Shown here one piece after another: positions 45,768-56,604 of a stretch of 64,000 bases of DNA. The stretch is from positions 20,670,892-20,734,891 of the forward strand of contig OX421964.1 of NCBI GenBank assembly GCA_949128115.1. Direction: 5' to 3'. Numbering within the stretch: the stretch's first letter is position 1; every line of letters begins with the position of its first letter. The position numbers and the translations under genes were made by a program. Source of the DNA: Anaspis maculata. Lineage: Eukaryota > Arthropoda > Insecta > Coleoptera > Scraptiidae. The notes below the pieces were generated by a model. That model was not told the DNA's origin. It saw only the letters and a list, made by a program, of their open reading frames with translations, and ran no database searches.

Positions 45768-46909
45768 AATGAGAAAGGTCTCTTTCACCGTCAATGTTAT
45801 TGTGTGACAACATGGAATTATAAGTTACACCTTAATCAAAACGGGTGGGTAGGTCGTTAGGTTTAAAACGTTTAAGTCTACGCACTTCACCATAATTATT
45901 CCACAAATCACTCGCGAGTCTGTTTGGATGCTCACTTAGTCTTTCGCAATATTTTTCACTATATCGGGCAATCTCGTCTCTGATTGAGGGAATCTGCAGA
46001 TCTTTCTCGACGATGTAATTTGGAACATACCACGGGGCATCAACTACGGCGCGCAGGACCTTATTCTGGAAACGTTGGAGTATGTCGAGATTAGAGCTGC
46101 AGGCCGTCACCCACAGTTGTATCCCATATGTCCAAACTGGTTTTAAAATGGCTTTATAAACTAGAAGTTTGTTGTCAAGAGATAGTTGGGATCTTCGACC
46201 GATCATCCAGTACAGTTCCCTTAGTTTTAGTCCGAGCTGCTGCCTCTTCGTAAAGATGTGTTTGCGCCACGTTAAGCGTCTGTCTAGATGCATGCCTAGG
46301 TATCTTGCTTCTTCAGCTCGTAGTAGTTTTTGATTGTTCATCGACACTGGCCCTACGCATTGTGAATGTAACGTGGACCGATTTTTTCACATTGGCTCGC
46401 AGCCGCCATTTTGTTAACCATTTTTAGATTCTGTGGAGATTGTTTTGGAGCAGTTTTGAGGCAATAGATGAATCAACGTGGGAAGCAAGAACCGCAGTGT
46501 CGTCTGCATATGTGGCTGTCATCGCTGTTCGGTTGAGTGACAAGTCCGCAGTGAAGAGAAGATAGAGTACTGTAGACTGGTACAAACATTTGAAAAAAAC
46601 GCCTAAAATTACCTTCTAGACGCATTTCATATAACATTTTGGTAACAAGTGTTTCTAGACTGAATAGACCCTTCTGAATCTGAGAATGCCTGTTACCAAG
46701 GCGAAATATTAACCGGAAGTGAGTTATCCACGATAGTTGAAGATGGCAACCAATTAGGCGGAAAGGATTGTTTTCTGCCGTATCTTTTTAACCGCTTTAC
46801 CGATTAAACGCAAATTTCATACAGATAGTTCTTAGGTACGTGTCCACGATTTGATGAAGATGAACTTGAACAAGAGTATCCAGTGGCGTAGATACTAGTT
46901 AGTCGACTT
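45768..46909 (-). mobile_element. Jockey-type 3'-end chimera, copy 2
   Basis: A 1142-bp minus-strand unit aligned end to end with 39277-40412, with about 15-20 substitutions and one 6-bp indel (GCTGCA at about 46097), roughly 98% identity. It shares the same 5' breakpoint, the same non-coding 5' part and the same frameshift. At its 5' side it joins a T22 run, the poly(A) of another minus-strand element. Confidence 0.85.
45832..46585 (-). pseudogene. Jockey-like reverse transcriptase, C-terminal part, copy 2
   Basis: The C-terminal frame (46347-45832, 171 codons) is intact and two residues longer than copy 1 because of the 6-bp insertion (WVTACSSNLD against WVTASNLD). The upstream YADD-containing frame has an extra stop (HRI-stop-KW) where copy 1 reads HRIQKW. 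The frameshift between the two halves, near 46347, is at the same position as in copy 1. Both copies therefore descend from an already dead template. Confidence 0.85.
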
Positions 46910-47030
46910 TTTTTTTTTTTTTTTTTTTTGGTGTTCAAAGACGCATAAACTGCTAAGAGTTATTAGCGTCTTCACTGTTTTTGTATCGAATGCTAGTTAT
47001 TTGCATATTTCTCTGAGCAGAGTTGGTCAG
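46908..47030 (-). mobile_element. 3' end of another non-LTR element or SINE: hairpin plus A22
   Basis: On the minus strand, GAAGACGCTAATAACTCTTA runs into a GCGTCTTTGAACACC stem partner (AGACGC/GCGTCT) and then 22 A's (46929-46908). A short stem-loop directly before poly(A) is the usual 3' recognition structure of some insect non-LTR elements and their SINEs. The 5' limit is unknown. It lies exactly at the 5' break of the jockey chimera copy 2. Confidence 0.5.
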
Positions 47031-47189
47031 TCATACTGTGATGGCGATTTGTATTTGGGTTTGGTGTCAAATTTTGTCGAAGAGGTCAGCTTTTTGAAGA
47101 AAATTTAGAGATTCTCAAGGTGGATTATTGGGATTTTCTAGCAAAATTCGAGATATACTGGTCAACCTATGAAATGGAACACTATGAGT

Positions 47190-47345
47190 GAATGTGGAAT
47201 AATAGTATATTATTCAACAAGCGGGTAATGATTGCTTCTTACTCATGAGAATGCCAGTTTGCCGACACGAGCCTTGGCGAGTGTCGTAAAGCATCCGAAT
47301 GAGTAATAGCAATAGCCATCACCCGCGAGTAGAATACTATGCTTT
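47190..47345. mobile_element. ~150-bp MITE-like palindrome
   Basis: AATAGTATATTATTCAACAA, AGCGGGTAATGATTGC and ACTCATGAGAATGC on the left are mirrored by GCATCCGAATGAGT, GCCATCACCCGC and GAATACTATG on the right. The apex is GCCGACACGAGCC/TTGGCGAGTGTCG. Confidence 0.7.
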
Positions 47346-47422
47346 ATCCAGTCTTATTGAAAAATGCAGGCATGTATGCGCGTAATAATGCGTGCATTAT
47401 TCAATAGGATTGGATAAAAATT
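47343..47422. repeat. Short inverted repeat adjoining the MITE
   Basis: TTTATCCAGTCTTATTGAAA pairs with TTCAATAGGATTGGATAAA; the apex contains ATGCGCG. Directly abuts the preceding palindrome. Confidence 0.65.
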
Positions 47423-47845
47423 ATAGTGAAATGATAGAAAATTAACAAATTTTCTATAACAAATGCATTCACTAATAGACAATCTTCTACCTCCATGATC
47501 GGTTGCCACCGGCCCACCGGTCATCATTACTCTCATGGAATGACCATTTCTTTACTTGCAGGATCTACATCACTCAACTCCGTCTCGTGTTTGCACATCA
47601 TGCAATCATGCATTAGGAGATGGGGATCATTTCTTTTCACTGGCTGTATAATGGCTACGCCCCATGATGACAACACGGCTTCGGACCTGAAAACGCGTTC
47701 TTGTATCGAAAAATTCTATTTCACGCAAGAGGACCCTATCATTGACTTACCTATTCATTATTTCACAATGAGTCCCATTTCTTACAGCTCAAGACTGACA
47801 TAGAAAGTTAGACACCTGTGGGTAAAAAGGCTTGACAATTTTTGC

Positions 47846-48267
47846 TTGGGGCTGTTGAGAGACTGGAGTCACTTCCTCCCACCCAGCAATGCCATACAGC
47901 TTCACATAATGAAAAGCCATTATCAGGCATGGTTCATTCCGAAGATAATCATAATACTGATCATTATCCACTGCAGTTATCTTATTATCCAGGTCTGTTC
48001 TTTCTGTGAGAGCGCCCACTCTCCTTTCCCCAAACTTCCAGAATTGGAACAATGCGGATGGAAAGCACTCCAAAACAAAAACTTGACTCCAATCCTGACC
48101 ACCTCAGACCAGACCCCATCGCTACATCGTATTCCCAAATTGGAGCTTTTGGCTGCAAAACAAACTGTAGGACTCGAATTTGCTCTTGCAGAAAGGCTGA
48201 CACGAAATGCCTGAAACTCTATAATTGCAAAGGATTCCACCTCAACAACCACAAAATGAATGAATAA
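47846..48267 (+). pseudogene. Decayed CXC-domain protein, C-terminal region
   Basis: Two overlapping plus-strand frames look like broken pieces of one gene. The first (47846-48214) reads LPPSNAIQLHIMKSHYQAWF, then CGWKALQNKNLTPILTTSDQTP. The second (48052-48267) ends IGAFGCKTNCRTRICSCRKADTKCLKLYNCKG, with C-x3-C-x4-CxC-x6-C-x5-C, a CXC domain lacking its first cysteine. The order LPP(S/T)...Q(A/V)W, then a GWK...L(T/I)P(I/V) block, then CXC is one I associate from memory with uncharacterised insect proteins. An AATAAA-like signal follows (48263). The frame breaks indicate a pseudogene. Same class as the minus-strand fragment at 41292. Confidence 0.5.
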
Positions 48268-49069
48268 ATCCAATGGCTTCACCGAGGGCTTCACCAACGG
48301 TTGAAATTTTCCTTTTGACTACATACTAGTTCTGTTGGATACTACTTATTTTCCTGAATCTAAAAAGTGCTCTGGTGTTGATACTAGGTCAGTGTTGAGT
48401 GTTGACAAGATTCTTTGCAAGGCTCTGAGCAAGTCTTGCAAGTATTGAGTATGTTAACTAAGTTTCTTCAAATTAAAACTAAAACTAGTTTTTATTAGTC
48501 TCTAAAATGGTAAGGAATTCATGTTCAACTGTAAATATTCTTTCTATTCTAGATCTACGAATAGGCAAAAACTGAAGGCTGGAACCATCAATGGGTTGCA
48601 AGTGCCGATGATGTTTGGATAGAGTGACAAGAGAAGTACCTACCGTTTCTGAATAAATCAGTATCTGGTTTGAATTCTGGACTTCGCAATATTCTATAGG
48701 GCTAAGCTGTGCTTGAAAATTTCAGTTTTTACTCTTTTTACTTCTTTGAGATCTGATGGTGGTAATTTTGTACAAAAGTTATGCAGGGCTCAAAATTGAT
48801 CCTTTCAGCACATCTTTCTATTTCACCCTGTATATAATTTATTTTACGGTCAATGGCAGAAGCTATGGCAAATTGTAGATAGAAAAAAAAACGCCTACTG
48901 TTTTGAAATCGTTTTTTGCAGATATTTCCATTTGAAGTTGAGTCAAATTCTTATGTGACTCACTTCATTGGGGGCAAAATGAATACCAAATACGGCACTG
49001 AAGTGATTGGAGTTATTCGTCGTGCTTTGTGTTTAGGCACCAATGGCACCATTTAGGTAAATGCGTGTT
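48268..49069. other. Non-coding sequence with possible old CAGGGTG-element debris
   Basis: TTTCACCCTGTATATAA at about 48821 looks like the right end of a CAGGGTG element with its TA. 48900-48990 resembles the outer-arm module of the foldback at 22759. No complete element can be delimited and no coding frame was recognised. Confidence 0.35.
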
Positions 49070-49219
49070 AAGCTGGGTTCCCAGATGCGAATATTCGGAC
49101 AGAAAATGCGATTTTATATGTCAAATTTTGAATTCGAGGGCTCTGATTGGCCAATATGACAACTTTGACATTAAATTTCGCATTTTCTGTCCGAATAATC
49201 GCAACTGGGAATTCAGCTT
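49070..49219. mobile_element. 150-bp MITE
   Basis: The inverted ends are AAGCTGGGTTCCCAGATGCG and, on the other side, CGCAACTGGGAATTCAGCTT. The palindrome continues inward through ATTCGGACAGAAAATGCGA. The target duplication is not certain. The overlapping short ORFs on both strands are artefacts of the palindrome. Confidence 0.8.
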
Positions 49220-49284
49220 TATTGTTGTGATGTTATTGTGAAACAAGGAGAACGTTCTCAGAAAAATTTCAATTAAAATCTGTA

Positions 49285-50153
49285 AGGTGCTCATTTCCGA
49301 ACTTCCCACCCAAGATTTCTTGCTGTAATTTATTTTTTAAGAAAACGGCTCTACAGGTCGATTTTTATTTCGGAGGGGACATCTAAGACACATATTGCCA
49401 AATTCACATCTTCAGCCTCTTCGCCCTCACCCTACTCTACTTCAGAATTTCAAAAAATAACATTACATGCATAACTATCGCGTGATACATCATTTTCAAC
49501 CTTTCTCAAAATCCTTTTATTGTTAATTAGAGGAGAGTTTTTCCCTCTTAACTGAACGACGTCGACTGAACAGATCGATTTTTTCGAGGGAAATATACTA
49601 AGATATGTTTTGTAACATTTTTATCTTCAACCCTTTCAACTAAAAAATCAAGAGGATTTTTAAGAGTAGTTGGAGGTTAGAAAATTTGATTTTTTTTACA
49701 GCAAACAAAATTTTATCATCTTCGATTTGATGCGTCACAAGACAGGTCGGTAATGCTATTTGAAATTTATAAGCAGGTAGGGCGAGAGGATGTCTCTCTC
49801 AAAATAAGAACTGACTGTTTTTGCTGGAGAATCTATTTCTCAAGAATTGGGAGTTCATAGGGGAAATTTCTTCCTTCAACTAACAATAAGAGAATTTTGT
49901 GAATGGGAGATGATTTTGACAATAAAAAATATGTTTGACAGAAGGAGAGTCATATTACCTTCAGTTAGATGCATCACAAGATAGGTAATGCTTTTTGAAA
50001 TTTCAAAGTAGGGTAAGGTGGGAGCGAAGGAGTTGAAGATAAAAATTTGGCAATATACGTATCCTAATGAAACACGACCTTTTTCGGTATTTTTCTAGAG
50101 AAAAATTTGGTAGCGAGAAATCTGGGGTGGGAAGTTTAAAAATAAACACCCTG
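49285..50153. mobile_element. Foldback with CAGGGTG-type end
   Basis: The right end reads AAATAAACACCCTG-TA (50154-50155). The left end is TA-AGGTGCTCATTTCCGAAC, the same terminus with a short deletion. The arms (for example GAACTTCCCACCCAAGATTTC against AAATCTGGGGTGGGAAGTT) are ~400 bp and diverged. The centre near 49720 has a duplicated ATGCxTCACAAGAxAGGT segment in the right half. Confidence 0.65.
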
Positions 50154-50155
50154 TA

Positions 50156-51290
50156 TTGTTAGGCAAGCACTTTGAAAAATTGTGTCGTATGCAAACGTTA
50201 TTGATTTTTTCGACATTTTGTGGCCTGTTTATTTCAGTGTCTATTTAAAACCCCGCAACTCAAGCTGTTTCATTTATGATCCGATTTTGAATTTCAATGG
50301 TTTTTGATGACCTGAATAGTTGACCAAAGACCAAAATCAGTGATGCTATCCACGACAGGTCGACCGGGTAAAAAGCCCTCAATGGACGTTTAAGAAATAT
50401 TTAATTCTAACCTCTCTTCAGTAGTGACAGGCGTTCCACAAACACATTGCTGGAATTAATTTGACGACTTCGACAGTGATGACTGGTGACATTTGGATGT
50501 CAATTTGATTACTCCAACTATATTGACGCCCTTGAATAGTATCTTACTCATATTTAGGTTGATGCTCCAGTAAACAAAATAAGTCCTATTGTATAAGTAC
50601 AGATAAGTTTCCCACCGTAGACGGTTGGGTTTTCGCTTCGAAAACAAGCTGCTCGATTTAGTTGGATGCTTGCTGAATGCAAGTGTGCCGCATGGCACGT
50701 AAAATATGAATGATGATTGCCGAACCCATAGGATTTTATTAGTCGGTCAAAATCCCTACCCTGTGTTGGAACACACAGAGGTTCCGCAAAACTTCCGGTA
50801 TGAGCTACGTGCATGACATGTAGCGTCGTGGCGTAATGTAAAGTTCTTGTTGGACTCGATTTAGTTAGTGGAAAGATAAATGTCGAAACAAGTGACCATG
50901 CAACCACGTCAGAGCTGTCTGCTGTCAAACAAGTATAACAAGAATTGAATTTTCAATTTTCACCACCATGGGCTCTGTGAGTTCCACGCGTTGACCGCCT
51001 CAAGGTTATGCACATAGTCCATAGTGGAGAAAAGCATTTACCGGCGCCGGTGTTAGGCCTCGTTGCGGAAATAGGCCGACGTTGAATAAACGAAGAAGAA
51101 AGGTTCTATTACTGGTCACATCCCAATATTTGCAACCAACTTCTTAAGAGTAGAGTTAGTGGGCGTGTTAAAAGTAGAAAAATCACTTTTAAAATGCAGA
51201 TTTTTTCCCAACCGGCGAGTATTCAAACAAACACGAAAAGAAAATAAACGAAAATTGAATCGGCTTTATTAATTCCGCCGGCGACGTGTG
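50156..51290. other. Apparently single-copy sequence, no gene recognised
   Basis: No repeat partner. The 124-codon minus-strand frame at 50554-50928 has no domain that I recognise. Confidence 0.35.
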
Positions 51291-51720
51291 GAGCTGTAAG
51301 GCTTAATTCGCCCCTCAATCAAAACGCGCCAGTGTATTATAAGCTTCACCAGGTACACAGAGGTCGAAGGCAGGCTATATCTCTATATAGGCTTCCACTA
51401 ATTCCCGATGATAATTCGACGGCGGCCCGGTTGTTGACAAATGTCCCAATAAATCAGGATAAAAAGCAAGTTCCGCAAGCTCTTGTTTTCTGCAGCAAGC
51501 AGCAGTCCAGCAGCAGTTCTCTCGGCCTCTCTCGCTCCGTGCTAAACAAATAGGCTTCATTAGGTGGCGTGTTAGTTCTCCAGACCGGCTGCCAAGTGAT
51601 GGAGCGTATCCTTCCATACCACCTCCACCCCCTCCCATCGCCGCCCCCCAATGCGTATCCCCTTATTCCCTGGCGCCCTTCTCCTTGCCCTATCGAAGCT
51701 TATCAGACGCTAATCACTGC
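51291..51720. other. GC-richer, apparently single-copy island
   Basis: Contains CAGCAAGCAGCAGTCCAGCAGCAG (given in parts; about 51493-51516) and CCACCTCCACCCCCTCCC (about 51620-51637). Overlapping frames on both strands, none recognised. Similar in style to the other islands. Confidence 0.3.
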
Positions 51721-52094
51721 ACATCAATACCGTTTCGTCACTTATATTGGCGCGCGTTTTTTCATTTTTTCCTCTTTGATCTTTCGCACTTTCTCTGGAG
51801 AAACTGGAGCTAAGTGGGCAAGTCCTTGCCCGTGGAGCCTATTGCGTTCGCTGGAAGTCGTGCAAATTCATCTCGCTCAATGCTCATCAACTTTAGTGAC
51901 GCGCGTCTGTGAAATTGGCCGGCCGCCTATATCTCCAGATCTCACTGCTTCTGACTTCTTTTCAGCGCGTTTTTTCTCTTGTGAAAATCGCTACTGGAAC
52001 CGCTTTATTTGTCCAGTGTCTGGTGGTCTCCATAATTGAAACTCCGTTTAAACCAGACGCCTTAGTTCTTCAATTTTCTTGCTGATACATAGTT

Positions 52095-53000
52095 GTCATT
52101 TCTAAGGCCATGGTCTAGGCTATATTGAATTTTCATATTGCGCTGCCAACATGGAGAAAACCGCCCTTGATCAACTTCAAATAACATGAATGTTGCATTT
52201 CCTCCTAGACCTGATGCTTTTGCGTCCTAATTCTTCCGATAATTCACAGCTGCCACACCCACGATAAGCCTAGGCGTATTTCTGCAAAATGCGCCGCCGA
52301 CATGACTTGAACAACCCAATAAACTTGGAATGGAAAACATGAACCCAAAGACATAGCGATCTAATAATTCTTTAGCTGATGGATAGTTGACTAAAGATGA
52401 GAAGGGATATGGTACTTTTGACTTGTTGCCGCCCTCAGCTTCTGCCTTCAAACAAAAAAAGTAAGCTCCCACAACTTCCACTGATTGACATGTTTTCTTA
52501 AAAAATTCGAACCTCCCAACTCAAGTTATGCAACATGTGTGTACTTTGTCGAACGCCGCCGCCTCTCAATTAAGAGATTGTATTCATATTTCATTCCGCA
52601 ATTGAGATATCATCAAATTGGTTCTTCCGCTAATGGATAACTGACGTGACTGCTGTAAAACGTCCATATCGAATTGGTCGTCACCCCCATGGGCTGCTTT
52701 CAAATAAAGAAAAAGCATTTCCTCCTGAGATTTCTTCTTGAGTAAAAAGATATAGCGATCTAGTTTTTCTTATAAAAATGGGGTGAGATGAGCTATCTTG
52801 CCTTAGTCGCCGCCCTCCAAATAAAACAGCCACTCTCAGCCGGCGTCCTCTAACAAAAGAAGTCAGCTCTCAAAAGTTCTGCTGATTGCCATGCTTCTGT
52901 TGCTTCCCCAAACCCTTTGAACCTCCTAACCACACTTTTAGTCACCCCCAACCGTCGCGTTGCCCCGCCTTAAACCAAAAAGTCATCAGCTTTCAGAATT
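52095..53000 (-). repeat. Second, inverted locus of the hAT-borne satellite
   Basis: The reverse complement of this stretch matches 6.6-8.3 kb. CATAGCGATCTAATAATTC with AGCTGATGGATAGTTGACTA (52358-52392) corresponds to the satellite landmark, and the landmark recurs near 52615-52635 and 52752. 52110-52260 matches the segment after the array (8090-8290: GCGCxGCCAACAT, AACATGAATGTTGCA, AGACCTGATGC, CAGCTGCCAC). Divergence is clearly higher than within the 6.6-kb array. No hAT ends were found, so it is a remnant of a related element. Confidence 0.65.
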
Positions 53001-53232
53001 TCCGCTGATTGCCATACTTCCTCATATACTTTGAACTTCCCAACCACCCACAATGCAACATTCACTTCCCAGCAGCCACCTATCTCACTGCTAAACCTTC
53101 GCCACATCAGAAAAAGCGATGTCCAGAGGGATCTAACTGTTGGATCTGTAAGAACCCCTATTTGGATCGTTGGTTGTGTATCAGAATTATGCTTAACCAA
53201 TGAGGGCCAAGAGTGAATATAAACACCATATA

Positions 53233-54275
53233 CAGGGTGTTCGGGTTTGGCTATTACAAACTTTAAGGGATGATTCCCCTTCAAAAATAAAGCCGAAAGA
53301 ACAAAAAACTCATGGTCCTAAAATACTTCTTAAAAAAGATACAGGGTGATAAAGTTGACTTTTTTAAATGGTTTTTTTCCCCGTAACTTTTGAACCATTG
53401 AACCGATTCTGATCAAATTTCAACCAAAGTTCAGTCAAATGAGTCTCCATTGAACAATAATACCACAATTTATCAAAAATTTCTAGGGGCGTAGATAATA
53501 GGGGACTGTCCCCTATTTCTGCCCCTATTTTTATCTACCTCAATTATTTTTCAGAATTGTCAATATTTTCGGATTCTACGTTCAATTTAGAAGAAAAAGT
53601 TACTCTTGCAAAATTTTGATTAGAGGCTTCATTTCCGAGATATTTGGGTCTGAAACTTTGGAAAACGCCTCGAAATCGCGACTTTCAAAGGCATAAAAAT
53701 TAAAATCCAAGAAAACTGATGATTCCTCAACTGGAATAAGTTTTCTAGGTCGCTTAGGTTGATTTACTGCCATTTTCGGCTAAGAAACGAGGCGTTTTCA
53801 GAAAAAAACAATTTGGGCTCTGGAAAGTGGTGATTTCGAGATGTTTTCCAAAGTTTAAAAACCAAATATCTTGGAAATGAGGCCTCTAATCAAAATTTTG
53901 CATGATAAACTTTTTCTTCTAAATTGAACATAAAATCCGAAAATATCATCAAATTAACAAAATAATCAGGGGAGATGAAAATAGGGGCGAAAATTCGAAA
54001 CAGTCCCCTATTATCCACGCCCCCAGGAATCTTTGATGGATTGTGGTATCATTATTCGATGAAGACTCAGTTGACTGAACTTTGGTTGAAATTTGATTAA
54101 AATCGGTTCAACGGTTAAAAAGTTACGGTGAAAAAACGATTTAAAAAAGTTAACTTCAACACCCTGTATCTTTTTAAGGAAGCATTTTAGGACCATGAGT
54201 TTTTTGTTCTTTCGGCTTTATTTTTGAAGGGGAATCATCGCTCAAAGTTTGTAATAGCGAAACCCGAACACCCTG
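53233..54275. mobile_element. Concentric CAGGGTG foldback (copy 3)
   Basis: The outer ends are CAGGGTGTTCGGGTTTGGC and GAAACCCGAACACCCTG, with TA at 53231-53232 and 54276-54277. An inner pair, CAGGGTGATAAAGTTGAC (53342) and GTTAACTTCAACACCCTG (ending 54166), also has TA on both sides. The offset between outer and inner ends is exactly 109 bp on both sides. Arms are about 500 bp, centred near 53750. No coding frame. Confidence 0.9.
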
Positions 54276-54277
54276 TA

Positions 54278-54868
54278 TATTTGTTAGATGTTTAAAAATA
54301 CCAACTTCTGGATAAAGCTGAACAAGGATATAGATATTGTCGAAAATTGCATAACGACACACCCGGTATGCCTCGGGACTTGACGGCAAATCCGGCAAGT
54401 TCTGAATATATGCACATATTCTAACCTTGTGTAATTCCTTCCAGCGCAATTGAACTAATTCCAATCAGTACTCAGCACAACCGTACATCAACTTGTCTGA
54501 ATTGAACGAGACCCTGGTCTATCGATAAAGGCCTTTTCATCGACTCGGTATTCATTGTCAGCACTTTGTGTGGTGATTTACCATTGAAGTCGTTGGACAA
54601 TGTCGCTCGCCTTGGCGCCAGATGTGCCCATGTGTTTTCTGCAATTCTGTTGTTTTTATGGGAACTTTCTGTTTCAAAAATTATTTGCGCTAGAAGCGAT
54701 TAGACGAGGATAGAATATGTGCATCTATTCAGAGGCATCTAAATATTCAGAACTTACCGAATGCGCCGTTTGTACCGGGTGTGTCCTCATGCGATTTCCC
54801 ACAGAAAAACATCCAACAGGATAACTGAGTTGAAGGACAAGAACAAGGAGTCACAGAGTAAAGAGTAC
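54278..54868. other. Non-coding sequence, no gene seen
   Basis: Nothing recognised between the foldback and the LTR. Confidence 0.35.
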
Positions 54869-55068
54869 TGTTACGTATTTCGCGTACGGGTTCGAATATA
54901 ATTGGGACCATCGTTTTGAATTACACACTGTTTATTACTGCGTACTACAATGAATACACGTCAACACTTACCTACTCGGAAATATCGTAGGTACTTCGCT
55001 TTTATCCGCTCGCTACCACTTCGCAATCCAATTCGATACTACTGTGAGCTGACGGTTGATGCCTTATA

Positions 55069-56604
55069 CAGGGTGTCCCGTTTTTCAACGCTCACTATGG
55101 GTATCTCAGAAACGGTAAGAGATACAAAGTCGGTTGAATTACAAAAAAGTTGCGCAATTTTATGACTATCTCAAATATGTCAAGATATCCAGGATATCTT
55201 TAGTCATTTCTGAAATATCCCAAAAAAACTGAAAAATGCCGAATTCGAAAATTTCAAATCACTTCTTTATTATGACAGCTATCAATTTGAAAATTGGTAA
55301 TCTGACATTTTTTAAGGTCCTTGATCGACTGACGATCATATTTTTTTCCTACGCCTACTAGTTTTTGAGATATGACAGTTAACTTCATTTTTTCTCATGG
55401 ACACCATATTATTTCTCCACCCCATAAAACTCACCTTTTCTTTCTCTTCACAAAGATATGAAACACTTGTAGCATTTTTGTCAAAATAACCTATAAAAAT
55501 TGGAAAAACCATCTCTGGGGCGAAAAAATCTAGTTACCGGTTCGGTTGCCATGCTTTCGTGACACAATAAAATGGCATTCGGTTGCCATGGTCGGTTGAT
55601 TTTGGAAAAAGTTGGATTACATTCCGTTTTTATGTATTTGATAATGATAATAAATAAAAATAAAACAAATACAAAGCCAAGTATAACACAAAATAACATC
55701 GCAATAGCAATGAACATTTATAATTTACAATTACTCGAAATGGTGTCAATTTTGCGAAGAACGCTCCAAGGTCGCATTTATGGTTCATGACAGAACATCC
55801 CAAAGCAACCAAGAGCTGGAAGCAAGGAGTTGCTGATGCGTTCCAGCCAATTAACCCGCACGATATCAGCGCAGCCGTTGAAAATATGGCTAAAAGGCAC
55901 ACAACTCTGCACAGAGCAAAATGAACTCCAATTCGAGCAATTGTGAATTATAAATGTTTATTGCTACTGCTATGTTATTTTGTGTTATACTTGGTTTTGT
56001 ATTTGTTTCATTGTTATTTATTATCATCATCAAATACAAAAAAAAACGGAATGTAACTCAACTTTTCCCAGAGTCAACAGACCATAGCAATCAAATGCCA
56101 TTGTTTATATGCCACAAGAGCATGGCAACCGAAGCGGTAACCAGATTTTTTCGCCCCAGAAATGGTTTTTCCAATTTTTATAGGTTATTTTGACAAAAAT
56201 GCTACAAGTGTTTTATATCTTTGTAAAGAGAAAAAAAAGTGAGTTTTATGGGGTGGAGAAATAATATGGTGTCCATGAGAAAAAATTAAGTTGACTGTCA
56301 TATCTCAAAAACTAGTAGGCGTGGGAAAAAATTATGACCGTCAGTCGATCAAGGACCTTCAAAAATGTCAGAATACCAATTTTCAAATCAATAGCTGTCA
56401 TAATAAAGAAGTGACTTGAAATTTTCGAATTCGGCATTTTTCAGTTTTTTTGGGATATTTCAAAAATTACTAAAGATATCTTGGATATCTTGACATATTT
56501 AAGATAGTCATAAAATTGCGCAACTTTTTTGTAATTCAACCGACTTTGTATCTCTTACCGTTTCCGAGATACCCATAGTGAGCGTTGAAAAACGGGACAG
56601 CCTG
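55069..56604. mobile_element. TA-CAGGGTG foldback inserted in the LTR TATA box
   Basis: The ends are CAGGGTGTCCCGTTTTTC and GAAAAACGGGACAGCCTG. Compared with the intact LTR (CCTTATATAGG on this strand), the filled site reads CCTTATA-element-TATAGG, that is two extra bases, a TA duplication. Arms are ~660-680 bp, pairing TATGGGTATCTCxGAAACGG, CTCAAAAACTAGTAGGCGT and GGTTGCCATG segments. The ~200-bp centre (about 55735-55945) is unpaired and compositionally different, holding a short open frame. The 78-79-codon mirrored frames (55481-55717, 55954-56193) are arm reflections. Confidence 0.9.
55780..55924 (+). CDS. Possible captured coding segment in a foldback loop
   Basis: In the unpaired centre of the foldback, the plus-strand frame containing FMTEHPKATKSWKQGVADAF and then NPHDISAAVENMAKRHTTLH is open from about 55715 to a stop at 55922-55924. 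Its composition is balanced and hydrophilic, unlike the low-complexity frames elsewhere, and it fills the loop almost exactly. I do not recognise the family. It may be an exon fragment captured by the element, a transposase remnant, or chance. Confidence 0.25.

Noticed and set aside
54885..54900. GGGTTCGAATA resembling a tRNA T-arm
   Set aside because: It is part of the LTR copy (also at about 2990 in the other copy) and no cloverleaf can be formed around it.
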